From assembly GCF_003063265.1 (NCBI RefSeq), contig NZ_NERU01000002.1, forward strand, positions 310,001-374,000: 64,000 nt of DNA, given 5' to 3'. Shown in pieces: positions 20,111-30,644 of this stretch (positions within the stretch are counted from its first letter, which is position 1; each line of letters starts with the position of its first letter). The notes under the pieces are model-generated. The model had not been told where the DNA came from and made no database searches. It saw only the letters and a list, made by a program, of their open reading frames with translations. The stretch is from Limnohabitans sp. WS1. Lineage in GTDB: Bacteria > Pseudomonadota > Gammaproteobacteria > Burkholderiales > Burkholderiaceae_C. The position numbers and the translations under genes were made by a program.

Positions 20111-22159
20111 ATGTTCAAGAAAATTTTGATTGCCAACCGCGGCGAAATCGCCTGCCGCGTCATCGCCACCGCCCACAAAATGGGCATCCAAACCGTGGCC
20201 GTTTATTCCGAAGCCGACAAAGAAGCCCGCCATGTGCAACTGGCCGACGAGGCTGTGTTGATTGGCCCAGCCGCGTCGCGCGAGTCGTATTTGGTCGCTG
20301 ACAAAATCATCGCCGCCGCCAAGGCCACTGGCGCACAAGCGATCCACCCCGGCTATGGTTTCCTGAGCGAGAACGCCGAGTTCTCCAAGCGCTGCGAAGA
20401 CGAGGGCATTGCCTTCATCGGCCCACGTCACTTTTCGATTGCCGCCATGGGCGACAAAATCGAATCCAAAAAGCTGGCGGGTGCTGCGGGCGTGAACTGC
20501 ATTCCCGGCGTGAACGATGCGATTGAGACCGCCGAAAAAGCGGTTGAGATCGCCAAGGGCATTGGCTACCCCGTCATGATCAAAGCCTCCGCTGGCGGCG
20601 GTGGCAAAGGCCTGCGTGTGGCCTTCAACGACAAAGAAGCTTTTGAAGGCTTTACGTCGTGCCGCAACGAAGCACGCAACAGCTTTGGTGATGACCGTGT
20701 GTTCATCGAAAAGTTTGTCGAAGAACCCCGCCACATCGAAATCCAGGTGTTGGGCGACAGCCACGGCAACGTGGTGTACCTGAACGAGCGCGAGTGCTCG
20801 ATCCAGCGCCGCCACCAAAAAGTCATCGAAGAGGCACCGTCGCCTTTCATCTCTGAAGCCACCCGCAAAGCCATGGGCGAGCAAGCCGTGCAACTGGCCA
20901 AGGCGGTGAAATACCAGTCGGCCGGTACGGTGGAGTTTGTGGTCGGCAAGGACCAGAGCTTTTACTTCTTGGAGATGAACACCCGTTTGCAGGTGGAGCA
21001 CCCCGTCACCGAAGCCATCACCGGGCTCGATTTGGTCGAGATGATGATCCGCGTGGCGGCTGGCGAGAAATTGCCAATCGAGCAAAAAGACGTGCAACGC
21101 AATGGTTGGTCCATCGAGTGCCGCATCAACGCCGAAGACCCGTTTCGCAACTTTTTGCCCTCCACCGGCCGACTGGTGCGTTTCCAGACGCCCCGCCAAA
21201 CCATGTTCCAAGGCAACACCACCGACCTGTATGGCGTGCGCGTGGACACGGGTGTGCAAGACGGTGGCGAGATCCCGATGTTTTATGACTCGATGATCGC
21301 CAAGCTGATCGTGCACGGCAAGGACCGCAACGACGCCATTGCCAAGATGCGCGAAGCCTTGAATGGTTTTGTCATTCGCGGCATCAGCTCCAACATCCCT
21401 TTCCAGGCCGCTTTGCTGGCGCACCCGCGTTTTGTGTCGGGCGACTTCAACACCGGCTTCATTGCCGAGCAGTACAGCCAGGGCTTCCGCGCCGAAGACG
21501 TGCCGCACGACGACCACGACTTTTTGGCGGCCTTGGCGGCTTTTGTGCGACGCAAGTCGCGTGAGCGTGCCGCCAACCTGAGTGGACAGCTGCCAGGTTA
21601 CGACGTCAAAGTGGGTCAAGACTATGCCGTGGTGGAACTGGGCAAAGCAGGCCAGAACCGCTATGTGCCCGTGCATGTGGCCGAATTTTCAGGCAAACAC
21701 GGTGAAGCGCACATCACGGTCAATGGCAAAACCTATGCCATCGCCAGCAACTCACGCTTGAACGACATCCGCATCGAAGGCACTTGCAATGGCCAACCGT
21801 TCACGGCACAAATTGAACGCGGCACCTTGAAGAACCCGCTGGCCCTGCAAGTGCAACACAACGGCACCCGCATCGAAGCGTTGGTGATGTCGCCCCGCAT
21901 GGCCGAGCTGCACAAGCTCATGCCTTACAAAGCGCCACCGGATTTGAGCCGTTTTGTGTTGTCGCCCATGCCCGGTCTGTTGGTGGACGTATCGGTGCAG
22001 CCGGGTCAGAAAGTTCAGGCGGGTGAGCGTGTGGCCGTGATCGAAGCCATGAAGATGGAAAACGTGCTGTTCGCGGCGCAAGACGGTGTGGTCAAGAAGG
22101 TGGTGGCTGCCAAAGGCGAATCGCTCACCGTGGACCAGATGATTGTGGAGTTTGAATAA
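20111..22159 (+). CDS. pccA: Propionyl-CoA carboxylase alpha subunit (biotin carboxylase plus BCCP)
   Basis: A 682-aa protein. The ATP-grasp biotin carboxylase occupies about 1-450 (KILIANRGEIACRVI; ASAGGGGKGLRVA; EMNTRLQVEHPVTE). A linking domain follows, and the C-terminal biotinyl domain carries EAMKMEN with the biotinylated lysine at residue 648. It carboxylates its own biotin with ATP and bicarbonate for transfer by PccB. The downstream epimerase-like gene starts immediately after its stop codon. Confidence 0.95.
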   Translation: MFKKILIANRGEIACRVIATAHKMGIQTVAVYSEADKEARHVQLADEAVLIGPAASRESYLVADKIIAAAKATGAQAIHPGYGFLSENAEFSKRCEDEGIAFIGPRHFSIAAMGDKIESKKLAGAAGVNCIPGVNDAIETAEKAVEIAKGIGYPVMIKASAGGGGKGLRVAFNDKEAFEGFTSCRNEARNSFGDDRVFIEKFVEEPRHIEIQVLGDSHGNVVYLNERECSIQRRHQKVIEEAPSPFISEATRKAMGEQAVQLAKAVKYQSAGTVEFVVGKDQSFYFLEMNTRLQVEHPVTEAITGLDLVEMMIRVAAGEKLPIEQKDVQRNGWSIECRINAEDPFRNFLPSTGRLVRFQTPRQTMFQGNTTDLYGVRVDTGVQDGGEIPMFYDSMIAKLIVHGKDRNDAIAKMREALNGFVIRGISSNIPFQAALLAHPRFVSGDFNTGFIAEQYSQGFRAEDVPHDDHDFLAALAAFVRRKSRERAANLSGQLPGYDVKVGQDYAVVELGKAGQNRYVPVHVAEFSGKHGEAHITVNGKTYAIASNSRLNDIRIEGTCNGQPFTAQIERGTLKNPLALQVQHNGTRIEALVMSPRMAELHKLMPYKAPPDLSRFVLSPMPGLLVDVSVQPGQKVQAGERVAVIEAMKMENVLFAAQDGVVKKVVAAKGESLTVDQMIVEFE

Positions 22160-22642
22160 ATGACGCGCCCTTTCAAAGTGCTGGGCGTCCAGCAAATCGC
22201 CATCGGCGGGCCTGACAAGACCCGCCTGCAAAAACTCTGGGTCGACATGTTCGGTCTGGAAGTGACGGGCACCTACAAAAGTGAACGCGAGAACGTGGAC
22301 GAAGACATCTGCGCCATCGGCACCGGCCCCTTCAAGGTTGAGGTCGATTTGATGCAGCCGCTGGACCCCGAGAAAAAGCCTGCCGTGCACAGCACCCCCC
22401 TGAACCACATCGGCTTGTGGATTGACGACCTGCCGGTGGCGGTCGAGTGGCTTACGGCCCAAGGTGTGCGTTTTGCGCCCGGTGGAATCCGCAAAGGTGC
22501 AGCCGGTTTTGACATCACGTTTTTACACCCCAAAGCGAATGAAGAGTTCCCGATTGGCGGGGAGGGCGTGTTGATCGAGTTGGTGCAGGCTCCGCCCGAG
22601 GTGGTCAAGGCGTTTGCAGCTTTGGCTGCCAACGCACATTGA
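22160..22642 (+). CDS. VOC-family protein, probable methylmalonyl-CoA epimerase with altered metal ligands
   Basis: A 160-aa double bab-motif protein. The overall layout follows methylmalonyl-CoA epimerase, including [10 protein letters not shown] (His83) and the end block [10 protein letters not shown]...GVLIELVQ (Glu140). However, the first metal-binding His is Gln12 (VQQIAIGG), and the position of the Gln ligand appears acidic (E61 or D63). The start abuts the pccA stop (TAAATG), and the pathway context needs an epimerase to link carboxylase and mutase. The altered ligands leave room for another VOC function. Confidence 0.7.
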   Translation: MTRPFKVLGVQQIAIGGPDKTRLQKLWVDMFGLEVTGTYKSERENVDEDICAIGTGPFKVEVDLMQPLDPEKKPAVHSTPLNHIGLWIDDLPVAVEWLTAQGVRFAPGGIRKGAAGFDITFLHPKANEEFPIGGEGVLIELVQAPPEVVKAFAALAANAH

Positions 22643-22648
22643 GTTGAT

Positions 22649-22746
22649 TCGGACCATCAGGTCCGATTGAAAACCTGTCTCGCCTGAAGCCTGCGACCTA
22701 CAACAGACTGTCTCGCAGGTCGGTGTCGGTGGCTTTAGTCCCGACA
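22649..22746. repeat. REP-like palindromic element, copy 2
   Basis: It begins with TCGGACC-ATCA-GGTCCGA (22649-22666), a perfect 7-bp hairpin. Further on come GCGACCTAC and, inverted, GCAGGTCGG followed by GTCGGTGGCTTTAGTCCCGAC. The GTAGGTCGG-type ends and 'GTGGCT' core relate it to the element at 12498-12572. It lies after the epimerase gene, before the shared terminator. Confidence 0.55.
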
Positions 22747-22754
22747 TGCGCTTC

Positions 22755-22788
22755 AAAAGCCCGTCAAGCTCCCGCTTGGCGGGCTTTT
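22755..22788. terminator. Bidirectional terminator between epimerase and RnfB-like genes
   Basis: AAAAGCCCGTCAAGC and GCTTGGCGGGCTTTT pair through nearly their whole length around a TCCC loop. The A-rich and T-rich ends let it work in both directions, fitting the convergent gene pair. It overlaps the last codon region of the leftward gene. Confidence 0.85.
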
Positions 22789-23453
22789 GCTTTGGCGAGT
22801 GCCGCCTCGATGATGGCGCGTTTGCGGTCCAATTCGGGCGCGTTGTCTGTGCCCTTGGTATGTCCGGCCAAATCGGCCAGTTTGTGTTCGGCCTTGGCTT
22901 GTAATTGCTTGTGGTGTGCGGCTTCTTCACGAACCCGGCGTCGTTGGCGAGATTCAAAACGTGTGCGGGATGTGTCGGCTTGCTCGGCGGACCAAGCGGC
23001 CCAGCCAGTATCTGCGCCCGTCACATTCTCCAGTGCGATGCAGTCCACCGGGCACACCGGGATGCACAGCTCGCAGCCCGTGCACCAAGGCTCGATCACG
23101 GTGTGCATCAACTTGTTGGCCCCCAAAATCGCATCGGTCGGGCAAGCCTTGATGCACAAGGTGCAGCCGATGCACCAGGCTTCGTCGATGATGGCCACAT
23201 GCCGAGGGCCTTCGGTGCCGTGATCGGGGTTGAGGGGCAAGCTGGGTAAACCCGTCAGTGCAGACAGCCGTTCGATGCCCTCTTGCCCTCCGGGCGGGCA
23301 CTGGTTGATGGCCGCTTGTCCCTCGGCCATGGCCCGCGCATAACTGGCACAGTCTGGAAAGCCACAACGCGTGCACTGCGTTTGGGGCAAGGCATCGCTC
23401 AGCAATAAGAAAAGCGCCTGGGTCTCAGGCGCTGTTCGGTTTAAGTGGGGCAT
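22764..23453 (-). CDS. rnfB: RnfB-like iron-sulfur protein (RnfABCDGE type electron transport complex subunit B)
   Basis: A 229-aa protein. An N-terminal Fe-S domain ([16 protein letters not shown]) is followed by two ferredoxin [4Fe-4S] motifs, [12 protein letters not shown] and [12 protein letters not shown], and a charged helical tail of about 85 residues. The N-terminal membrane helix of E. coli RsxB/RnfB is missing, and the other rnf genes are absent nearby. This stand-alone soluble form is common in betaproteobacteria, where it likely serves as an electron carrier rather than as part of a complete Rnf pump. Confidence 0.85.
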   Translation of the reverse strand: MPHLNRTAPETQALFLLLSDALPQTQCTRCGFPDCASYARAMAEGQAAINQCPPGGQEGIERLSALTGLPSLPLNPDHGTEGPRHVAIIDEAWCIGCTLCIKACPTDAILGANKLMHTVIEPWCTGCELCIPVCPVDCIALENVTGADTGWAAWSAEQADTSRTRFESRQRRRVREEAAHHKQLQAKAEHKLADLAGHTKGTDNAPELDRKRAIIEAALAKAKARQAGA

Positions 23454-23458
23454 GGGCC

Positions 23459-25117
23459 TCAGGCTTTGCTTGAAGGGTCAACCCAAGTGGTTTTGACCGA
23501 AGTGCTGGCAGCCGACTTGCCAGATGTCTTGCTCAGCGGAGCCGATGCCGATTTGGCAGGTGATTTTGCAGCTGTTTTTGCCGAAGCTTTGGCTGCAGGC
23601 TTGCTGGCCACTGAGGGGGCTGATGGGGTCACCGCAGGTTTTGCCTTGACCACGGTTGACTTAGGGGCTGCGGGCTTGGCTGCCGATTTGGCAGCAGGCT
23701 TGGCTGGCGAGACGAGGGTCGCATTGGATGCGCCAACGTTGGTGGGTGCGCTGGCTTGCGCCACTGCAAGCGGCGGGGTGTCCGCTTGAGCCAGGGCTTC
23801 GGGAGCCACGGGGGCGGGTGAAGCGGTGACCGCAGCGGTTTTGACCGCTGTTTGCGGTGCATGGCTCGAAATGAACTTGACCAGCTCTGGATAAACAATG
23901 TCGCGCCAACGGCGGCCACTGAAGATGCCGTAATGCCCAGCGCCGGGCACTTCAAGGTGCTGACGCTCGCTAGCGGGCACGCCGCTGCACAGGTCTTGTG
24001 CTGCACGCGTCTGGCCTGAGCCCGAGATGTCGTCGAGCTCACCTTCAACGGTCATCAGGGCCGTGCCCTTGATGTCTTGGGGGCGAACGCGTTCAACTTT
24101 GCCATCGACGCCTTTGACGTCCCAAGTGCCGTTGACCAGTTTGAAGTCCTGGAACACGGTGGCGATGGTCTCAAGGTAGTAATCGGCATCCATGTCGAGC
24201 ACCGCGTTGTACTCGTCGTAGAACTTGCGGTGTGCTTCGGTGCTGGCGTCGTCGCCTTTGATCAGGTCTTTGAAATAGTCGTAATGGCTGGTGGCGTGGC
24301 GGTCGGGGTTCATGGCCACAAAACCGGTGTATTGCAAAAAGCCGGGGTACACACGGCGACCCGCACCCGGGAAGTTGGCAGGCACACGGTAAATCACGTT
24401 GTTCTCGAACCACTCAAAACTCTTGTTGGTGGCCAAGTTGTTCACCGATGTGGGTGATTTGCGTGCGTCGATGGGGCCGCCCATCATGGTCATGGTCAGT
24501 GGGGTTTTTTCGCCACGGCTGGCCATGAGAGAGACGGCGGCCATGACGGGCACCGTGGGCTGGCAGACGCTCACGATGTGGCAATTGCCATAAATGGATT
24601 GCAGGTGACGAATGAATTCCTGCACGTAGTTGATGTAGTCGTCCAGGTGGAACTCACCATCGGACAGAGGGACCAAACGTGCGTTTTTCCAGTCGGTGAT
24701 GTAGACCTTGTGGTCTTGCAACATGGTTTTGACGGTGTCACGCAGCAGCGTGGCGTAGTGACCCGACAACGGTGCCACGATCAGCACCGCTGGTTGGGCC
24801 TTGAGCTGGGTCAATGTGGCCGCGTCGTCAGAAAAGCGCTTGAAACGGCGCAATTCACAAAAGGGTTTGTCGATTTCGATGCGCTCGTGGATGGCCACAT
24901 CGACACGGTTGACCTTGACGGTCCTGATGCCAAATTCTGGTTTTTCGTAATCTTTGCCCAGCCGATGCATGAGCGCATAGCCTGCCGATGTGCGCTGAGC
25001 CATAGGCGTTTGCGACATGGGGTTCAAGGGGTTGCTGAACAACTTGGCAGCAGCTTGGGCCAGATCGGAAAAAGGCTCCATGATCGAGCGTTGTGTTTCA
25101 AAAATCTGGTAAAGCAT
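23459..25117 (-). CDS. phaZ: Intracellular polyhydroxybutyrate depolymerase with basic Ala/Pro/Lys tail
   Basis: A 552-aa protein. Residues 1-420 match the intracellular PhaZ1 type, which mobilises stored PHB granules. The lipase-box-like sequence [13 protein letters not shown] has the catalytic Cys at 185, and the catalytic His is probably H395 in GAGHYGIF. Residues 421-552 are low-complexity, rich in Ala, Lys, Pro, Ser, with many AAKP/AKSAAK-like repeats resembling PhaF or histone-H1-like tails. The start MLYQIFETQ was chosen because the frame upstream has no homology. The tail is unusual for this family and might bind DNA or granules. Confidence 0.9.
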   Translation of the reverse strand: MLYQIFETQRSIMEPFSDLAQAAAKLFSNPLNPMSQTPMAQRTSAGYALMHRLGKDYEKPEFGIRTVKVNRVDVAIHERIEIDKPFCELRRFKRFSDDAATLTQLKAQPAVLIVAPLSGHYATLLRDTVKTMLQDHKVYITDWKNARLVPLSDGEFHLDDYINYVQEFIRHLQSIYGNCHIVSVCQPTVPVMAAVSLMASRGEKTPLTMTMMGGPIDARKSPTSVNNLATNKSFEWFENNVIYRVPANFPGAGRRVYPGFLQYTGFVAMNPDRHATSHYDYFKDLIKGDDASTEAHRKFYDEYNAVLDMDADYYLETIATVFQDFKLVNGTWDVKGVDGKVERVRPQDIKGTALMTVEGELDDISGSGQTRAAQDLCSGVPASERQHLEVPGAGHYGIFSGRRWRDIVYPELVKFISSHAPQTAVKTAAVTASPAPVAPEALAQADTPPLAVAQASAPTNVGASNATLVSPAKPAAKSAAKPAAPKSTVVKAKPAVTPSAPSVASKPAAKASAKTAAKSPAKSASAPLSKTSGKSAASTSVKTTWVDPSSKA

Positions 25118-25223
25118 GTGACAGTTTCCCTTGAGACAAATGGTGCGGTGCAACAATACTACAGGAGACTGTGCAGTATTTTTTGAGTACTCCCCCTAAT
25201 TGGGAGTCACCTTCTTGACCGAC

Positions 25224-25253
25224 CAAAAAGAAACCGCCCCGTCAGGGGCGGTT
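25224..25253 (-). terminator. Terminator of the aminotransferase gene
   Basis: AACCGCCCC-GTCA-GGGGCGGTT is a perfect 9-bp stem. Read leftward it is followed by a T-rich run (complement of AAAAAGAAA), giving a classical terminator 30 bp after the aminotransferase stop. Confidence 0.9.
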
Positions 25254-25282
25254 GCAAGCCGAATGTCAGCTTAAAGCGGGAT

Positions 25283-26479
25283 TTAGACGACTTTGGCGAT
25301 GGCCGCGCACACGTAGTCGATGTTTTTGCTGTTGAGCGCGGCCACGCACATGCGGCCGGTGTCGGTGCCGTACACGCCAAACTCGCTGCGCAGACGCACC
25401 ATCTGGTCTTTGGTCAGGCCCGAGTAGCTGAACATGCCGATCTGGCTGGTAATGAAACTCATGTCTTGCTGAACACCCGCTGCTTTGAGGCTGTCCACCA
25501 GTTTTTGGCGCATCGCCTTGATGCGAACACGCATTTCGGCCAGTTCTTGCTCCCACTGGGCACGCAACTCAGGGTTGTTCAACACAGCCGCCACCACCGC
25601 GCCGCCGTGGATGGGTGGGTTGGAGTAGTTGGTGCGGATGGCAATTTTCAATTGCGACAGCACGCGGGATGCTTCTTCTTTGTCAGAAGCCACCACCGAC
25701 AGGGCGCCCACGCGCTCGCCGTACAGGCTGAAGCTCTTGGAGAAAGACGTGGACACAAAGATGTTGAGGCCCGCAGCCACAAACTTGCCGATCACGGCAC
25801 CGTCTTCGGCAATGCCGTGGCCAAAACCTTGGTAAGCCATGTCGAGGAAGGCCGTCAGGCTCTTGGCCTTCACCACCGCAATGACCTGGTCCCATTGGGC
25901 GTCGGTGATGTCATAACCCGTGGGGTTGTGGCAGCAAGCGTGCAGCACAACGATGGTGCCTTCGTCAGCAGCGTTCAGGCTGGCCAGCATGCCGTCGAAG
26001 TTCACGCCGCGTTTGTCGGCGTCGTAGTAGGCATAGGTGCCGACTTCAAAGCCCGCGTTCACAAAAATGGCGCGGTGGTTTTCCCAGCTGGGGTCAGAAA
26101 TCAGCACTTTCGCATTGGGGCTGACTTTCTTCAGGAAGTCGGCACCAATTTTCAGGCCGCCCGTGCCGCCGATGGCCTGCACGGTGGAGACGCGACCGGA
26201 CTTGACCACGTCAGATTCAGCACCAAACACCAGCGCCTTGACGGCGTTGTCGTAGGCCACGATGCCGTCAATCGGCAGGTAGCCACGGGCGGTGGGGGTG
26301 GCCATCATGGTTTTCTCGGCCGCTTGCACACATTGCAGCAGGGGCAGTTTGCCGTTGTCGTCGAAGTACACGCCCACGCCCAAGTTCACTTTGTTGGGGT
26401 TGGTGTCGGCGTTGTATTGCTCGTTCAGACCCAGGATCGGGTCGCGGGGGGCCATTTCGACGGCGGAAAACAGAGACAT
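25283..26479 (-). CDS. tyrB: Aromatic amino acid / aspartate aminotransferase (class I, AspC/TyrB type)
   Basis: A 398-aa PLP enzyme of the AspC/TyrB subgroup. Features: SLFSAVEMAPRDPILGLNE at the N-terminus, NLGVGVYFDDNGKLPLL, HACCHNPTGYDI, the PLP-lysine motif STSFSKSFSLYGERVGAL, and the substrate-carboxylate Arg region SYSGLTKDQMVRLRSEFGVY. It transfers amino groups between aspartate or aromatic amino acids and 2-oxoglutarate; aspartate versus aromatic preference cannot be told apart here. Divergent from uvrB, with its own downstream terminator. Confidence 0.9.
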   Translation of the reverse strand: MSLFSAVEMAPRDPILGLNEQYNADTNPNKVNLGVGVYFDDNGKLPLLQCVQAAEKTMMATPTARGYLPIDGIVAYDNAVKALVFGAESDVVKSGRVSTVQAIGGTGGLKIGADFLKKVSPNAKVLISDPSWENHRAIFVNAGFEVGTYAYYDADKRGVNFDGMLASLNAADEGTIVVLHACCHNPTGYDITDAQWDQVIAVVKAKSLTAFLDMAYQGFGHGIAEDGAVIGKFVAAGLNIFVSTSFSKSFSLYGERVGALSVVASDKEEASRVLSQLKIAIRTNYSNPPIHGGAVVAAVLNNPELRAQWEQELAEMRVRIKAMRQKLVDSLKAAGVQQDMSFITSQIGMFSYSGLTKDQMVRLRSEFGVYGTDTGRMCVAALNSKNIDYVCAAIAKVV

Positions 26480-26598
26480 GGAAAGTCCTTGGATTGTGTT
26501 CAGTGGTGGCAGAAAACCCGTTCCTCGGTTAGGCTTTCGGGTTGACCCTGATTTTAACGGCCCCCGCCGTCTGGTTTGGCCAGGCGGTCCTTACAAAG

Positions 26599-28725
26599 AT
26601 GACCACCGTGCCCGAAGCCCCCGTTGTAGAAGTTGTGTCTGATGTGGACAAGTACGCTGAGGGGAAGTTCATCAGCTACCCGGGCTCTCCGTTTGAGCTC
26701 TACCAGCCTTACCCGCCTGCAGGTGACCAGCCCGTGGCCATTGAGCAGCTGGTTGAAGGCGTCCATGACGGCGAGGTGTTCCAGACCCTGCTGGGCGTGA
26801 CCGGCTCGGGCAAGACCTTCACCATGGCCAATGTGATCGCCCAGCTGGGGCGTCCGGCCATCGTGTTCGCGCCCAACAAGACACTGGCGGCGCAGCTGTA
26901 CAGCGAGTTTCGCGAGTTTTTCCCCAAGAACGCCGTCGAGTATTTCGTTAGTTACTACGACTATTACCAGCCCGAGGCCTATGTGCCGCAGCGCGATTTG
27001 TTCATCGAAAAAGACTCGGCGATCAACGAGCACATCGAGCAGATGCGCCTGTCGTGTACCAAAAGCATCATGGAGCGGCGCGATGTGGTGATCGTGGCCA
27101 CGGTGTCGGCCATCTACGGCATTGGCGAGCCCGAGAGCTACCACCGCATGATCATGACGCTGCGCACCGGCGACAAGCTGGGGCAGCGCGACGTGATCGC
27201 CCAGCTGATCCGCATGCAGTACCAGCGCAACGACATGGAGTTTTCACGCGGCAAGTTCCGGGTGCGGGGCGACACCATCGACGTTTTCCCAGCCGAACAC
27301 TCCGAGCTGGCCATCCGCATTGAGCTGTTTGACGACGAGATCGAGAGCTTGCAGCTGTTTGACCCGCTCACCGGCCGCATACGCCAGAAGATTCCGCGCT
27401 TCACGGTCTACCCGTCCAGCCACTATGTGACGCCGCGTGACAAGGTGCTGGCGGCGGTGGAGACCATCAAGCTGGAGTTGGCCCAGCGCCTCAAAGAATT
27501 GTTGGGCATGGGCAAGCTGGTCGAAGCCCAGCGCCTGGAGCAGCGCACCCGGTTCGATTTGGAAATGTTGTCCGAAGTCGGCCACTGCAAAGGCATTGAG
27601 AACTACACCCGCCATTTGTCGGGCGCTGCCCCCGGTGACCCGCCCAGCACTCTGACCGACTACATGCCACCCGACGCGATCATGTTTCTGGACGAAAGCC
27701 ACCAGATGATCGGCCAGCTCAATGCCATGTACAACGGCGACAAGGCCCGCAAGACCACGCTGGTCGAATACGGCTTTCGCCTGCCCAGCGCGCTGGACAA
27801 CCGACCGCTCAAATTCGAAGAGTTTGAAAAACGCATGCGCCAATGCATCTTCGTCTCGGCCACTCCCGCTGATTATGAAAAGACGCATTCGGGCAAAGTG
27901 GTCGAGCAAGTCGTGCGCCCCACAGGCCTGGTGGACCCGCAGGTCGAGGTGCGTCCCGCTACGCACCAGGTGGACGACGTGCTGCAGGAAATCCGCATCC
28001 GGGTCGAAAAGCACGAACGGGTGCTGATCACCACCCTCACCAAACGCATGGCCGAGCAGCTGACCGAATATTTGAGCGACAACGGCGTGAAGGTGCGTTA
28101 CCTGCACAGCGATGTGGACACGGTGGAGCGGGTCGAGATTTTGCGAGACCTGCGCCTGGGCGCTTTTGATGTGCTGGTGGGCATCAACCTGCTGCGCGAA
28201 GGCCTGGACATTCCCGAGGTGTCGCTGGTCGCCATTTTGGATGCCGACAAAGAAGGCTTTTTGCGGGCCGAGCGCAGCCTGATCCAGACCATTGGCCGTG
28301 CGGCTCGAAACCTGAACGGCCGGGCGATTTTGTACGCCGACCGCATCACCGAGTCCATGAAAAAAGCCATGGGCGAGACTGAGCGCCGCCGCATCAAGCA
28401 ATTGGCGCACAACGAGGCCATGGGCATCACGCCCAAGAGCATTGTGAAAAAGGTGAAAGACCTGATAGACGGTGTCTACAGCGAAAAATCGGGCAAAGAG
28501 GCCGAGCGCCTGGAACAAGCGGCCATGCAAAAAGCCAAGGTCGAGGACATGAGCGAGAAAGACATCGCCCGGGCCATCAAGCAACTGGAAAAGCAGATGA
28601 TGGAGCACGCCCGCAACTTGGAGTTCGAAAAAGCCGCCCAAGTGCGGGACCAGTTGACCATTTTGAAAGAGCAGGCCTTTGGTGCAACCGGTGGCGACAA
28701 CATCGTGCCTTTGATCCGGGCCTGA
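26599..28725 (+). CDS. uvrB: Excinuclease ABC subunit B
   Basis: A 708-aa DNA repair helicase-like subunit that verifies damage and loads UvrC. Visible are Walker [12 protein letters not shown], the beta-hairpin [13 protein letters not shown] that inserts between strands, the DEAD-like FLDESHQM, motif VI region QTIGRAARN, and the C-terminal UVR domain ([17 protein letters not shown]). The start MTTVPEAP is chosen because the upstream ATG at 26542 adds non-homologous residues; GTG starts slightly downstream remain possible. I see no LexA-type CTGT-N8-ACAG box in the divergent promoter region. Confidence 0.94.
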   Translation: MTTVPEAPVVEVVSDVDKYAEGKFISYPGSPFELYQPYPPAGDQPVAIEQLVEGVHDGEVFQTLLGVTGSGKTFTMANVIAQLGRPAIVFAPNKTLAAQLYSEFREFFPKNAVEYFVSYYDYYQPEAYVPQRDLFIEKDSAINEHIEQMRLSCTKSIMERRDVVIVATVSAIYGIGEPESYHRMIMTLRTGDKLGQRDVIAQLIRMQYQRNDMEFSRGKFRVRGDTIDVFPAEHSELAIRIELFDDEIESLQLFDPLTGRIRQKIPRFTVYPSSHYVTPRDKVLAAVETIKLELAQRLKELLGMGKLVEAQRLEQRTRFDLEMLSEVGHCKGIENYTRHLSGAAPGDPPSTLTDYMPPDAIMFLDESHQMIGQLNAMYNGDKARKTTLVEYGFRLPSALDNRPLKFEEFEKRMRQCIFVSATPADYEKTHSGKVVEQVVRPTGLVDPQVEVRPATHQVDDVLQEIRIRVEKHERVLITTLTKRMAEQLTEYLSDNGVKVRYLHSDVDTVERVEILRDLRLGAFDVLVGINLLREGLDIPEVSLVAILDADKEGFLRAERSLIQTIGRAARNLNGRAILYADRITESMKKAMGETERRRIKQLAHNEAMGITPKSIVKKVKDLIDGVYSEKSGKEAERLEQAAMQKAKVEDMSEKDIARAIKQLEKQMMEHARNLEFEKAAQVRDQLTILKEQAFGATGGDNIVPLIRA

Positions 28726-28763
28726 ATGACCCTATAACCCGAGTGATTTAATCGGGATTGGGG

Positions 28764-28789
28764 TATACTTGACTCGTTTAGTCGGGAAC
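28764..28789 (+). promoter_or_regulatory. iscR promoter with IscR type-1 binding site
   Basis: The -10-like TATACT (28764-28769) overlaps a site reading ATACTTGACT then CGTTTAGTCGGGAAC, which fits the consensus of the [2Fe-2S]-IscR type-1 site (GACT-N5-AGTC core with flanking ATA and GGG). It lies 49 bp upstream of the iscR ATG, so negative autoregulation of the isc operon by holo-IscR is expected. Confidence 0.75.
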
Positions 28790-28837
28790 CTGATCAGTCA
28801 GGCTTCGACGACCTTCCCCCCACCTCAGGAGTCTGCC

Positions 28838-29374
28838 ATGCGTTTAACCACCAAAGGCCGTTTTGCCGTGACGGCCATGATCGATTTGGCTCTGCGCCAA
28901 GACGCTGGCCCCGTGACCTTGGCCGCCATCAGCCAGCGTCAACAGATTTCACTGTCTTATCTAGAGCAATTGTTTGGCAAGCTGCGCCGCCACAACCTGG
29001 TCGAGTCCACCCGTGGACCCGGCGGCGGTTACACCCTGGGCCGCAAATCCACCGAAATCACTGTCGCCGACATCATTTTGTCGGTTGACGAGCCGATTGA
29101 CGCCACCCACTGCGGCGGTAAAGAAAATTGCAACGGCGGCGATGGCCGCTGCATGACGCACGACCTGTGGGCTTCCCTCAATTCCAAAATGGTGGAATTT
29201 CTGGATTCGGTGTCGCTGCAAAAGCTGGTGGACGATCAATTGGCCAAAGGCTTGGTCGTTGAAAACAAGCCCAGCCTCAAGCGTGCCATTGCCCCCATGC
29301 CCATCAGCCAACCGATCCGTGTGAATGTGCCCAACTCGGTCTTTGACTTGGGCAATATGTTCGCCAAATCCTGA
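28838..29374 (+). CDS. iscR: Fe-S cluster assembly transcription factor IscR
   Basis: A 178-aa Rrf2-family regulator. Winged helix: [19 protein letters not shown] at the N-terminus and [19 protein letters not shown] as recognition helix. The three [2Fe-2S] cysteines lie in [17 protein letters not shown]. The start at MRLTTKG has an AGGAG box; an earlier in-frame ATG (28769) falls inside the operator. It represses the isc operon when Fe-S clusters are plentiful. Confidence 0.95.
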   Translation: MRLTTKGRFAVTAMIDLALRQDAGPVTLAAISQRQQISLSYLEQLFGKLRRHNLVESTRGPGGGYTLGRKSTEITVADIILSVDEPIDATHCGGKENCNGGDGRCMTHDLWASLNSKMVEFLDSVSLQKLVDDQLAKGLVVENKPSLKRAIAPMPISQPIRVNVPNSVFDLGNMFAKS

Positions 29375-29394
29375 TTACCGAAGCAGACCAGACC

Positions 29395-30612
29395 ATGACT
29401 ACACCTCATTTCCCCATTTACCTTGATTACGGCGCGACCAATCCCTGTGACCCCCGCGTGGTGGACGCCATCATCCCTTGGCTGCGTGAGCACTTTGGCA
29501 ACCCAGCATCCCGCAGCCACGCCTGGGGTTGGGAAGCCGAGGCGGCCGTTGAAACCGCCCGCGAGCAAGTGGCTGACCTGATTGGTGCCGACCCCCGCGA
29601 AATCGTCTGGACCAGCGGTGCCACCGAATCGAACAACCTGGCGATCAAGGGCGCAGCCCAGTTTTACAAGTCGCGCGGCAAGCACCTGATCACCGTCAAG
29701 ACCGAGCACAAAGCCGTGCTGGACACCATGCGTGAGCTCGAGCGCCAGGGTTTTGAAGTCACTTACCTCGATGTGCAGGCCGATGGCTTGCTGAACATGG
29801 ATGCGCTCAAAGCCGCCATCCGCCCCGATACCATTCTCATCAGCGTGATGTTCGTGAACAACGAAATCGGCGTGATCCAGGACGTGACCGCCATTGGCAA
29901 CCTGTGCCGCGAAAAAGGCATCGTCTTCCACGTCGATGCCGCGCAAGCCACCGGCAAGGTCGAGATCGATATGACCCAGCTGCCCATCGACTTGATGAGC
30001 CTGGCCTCGCACAAAACCTATGGCCCCAAAGGCATTGGCGCTTTGTATGTGCGCCGCAAACCGCGCATTCGCCTGGAAGCACAAATGCACGGCGGCGGTC
30101 ACGAGCGCGGCATGCGCTCGGGCACCTTGCCCACCCACCAGTGCGTGGGCATGGGCGAAGCGTTCCGCATCGCCAAACTTGAAATGGCCCAAGACAACGC
30201 CAAAGCCCGCGCCCTGCACGACCGCTTGATCAACGGCCTGAGCGACATGGAGCAGGTGTTCCTGAACGGCCATGCCACCCAGCGCGTGCCGCACAACATC
30301 AACATGAGCTTCAACTTCGTCGAAGGCGAATCACTCATCATGGGCATCAAGGGCTTGGCCGTGTCGTCCGGTTCGGCTTGCACATCGGCCAGCCTGGAGC
30401 CCAGCTATGTGCTGCGCGCTCTTGGCCGCAGCGACGAGTTGGCCCACAGCAGCTTGCGCATGACGATTGGCCGCTGGACCACCGAAGAAGACATCGACTA
30501 CGCGATCCAGACCATCCGCGAGAACGTGGCCAAGCTGCGCGACTTGAGCCCCCTGTGGGAAATGCACAAAGATGGCATCGATCTGAGCACCATCCAGTGG
30601 GCTGCCCACTGA
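29395..30612 (+). CDS. iscS: Cysteine desulfurase IscS
   Basis: A 405-aa PLP enzyme that takes sulfur from cysteine for Fe-S cluster and tRNA thiolation pathways. The PLP lysine lies in [16 protein letters not shown], and the persulfide-bearing Cys in [17 protein letters not shown]. Length equals E. coli IscS (404 aa). It follows iscR by 20 bp and precedes iscU by 32 bp. Confidence 0.97.
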   Translation: MTTPHFPIYLDYGATNPCDPRVVDAIIPWLREHFGNPASRSHAWGWEAEAAVETAREQVADLIGADPREIVWTSGATESNNLAIKGAAQFYKSRGKHLITVKTEHKAVLDTMRELERQGFEVTYLDVQADGLLNMDALKAAIRPDTILISVMFVNNEIGVIQDVTAIGNLCREKGIVFHVDAAQATGKVEIDMTQLPIDLMSLASHKTYGPKGIGALYVRRKPRIRLEAQMHGGGHERGMRSGTLPTHQCVGMGEAFRIAKLEMAQDNAKARALHDRLINGLSDMEQVFLNGHATQRVPHNINMSFNFVEGESLIMGIKGLAVSSGSACTSASLEPSYVLRALGRSDELAHSSLRMTIGRWTTEEDIDYAIQTIRENVAKLRDLSPLWEMHKDGIDLSTIQWAAH

Positions 30613-30644
30613 GTTCACACTGACCTGAATACGGAGAAAACACC

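Noticed and set aside
22764..23453. Complete Rnf electron transport complex
   Set aside because: Only a soluble RnfB-like protein is present; rnfA, C, D, G and E are absent around it.
26480..26598. LexA box upstream of uvrB
   Set aside because: No CTGT-N8-ACAG-like element was found in the divergent promoter region.
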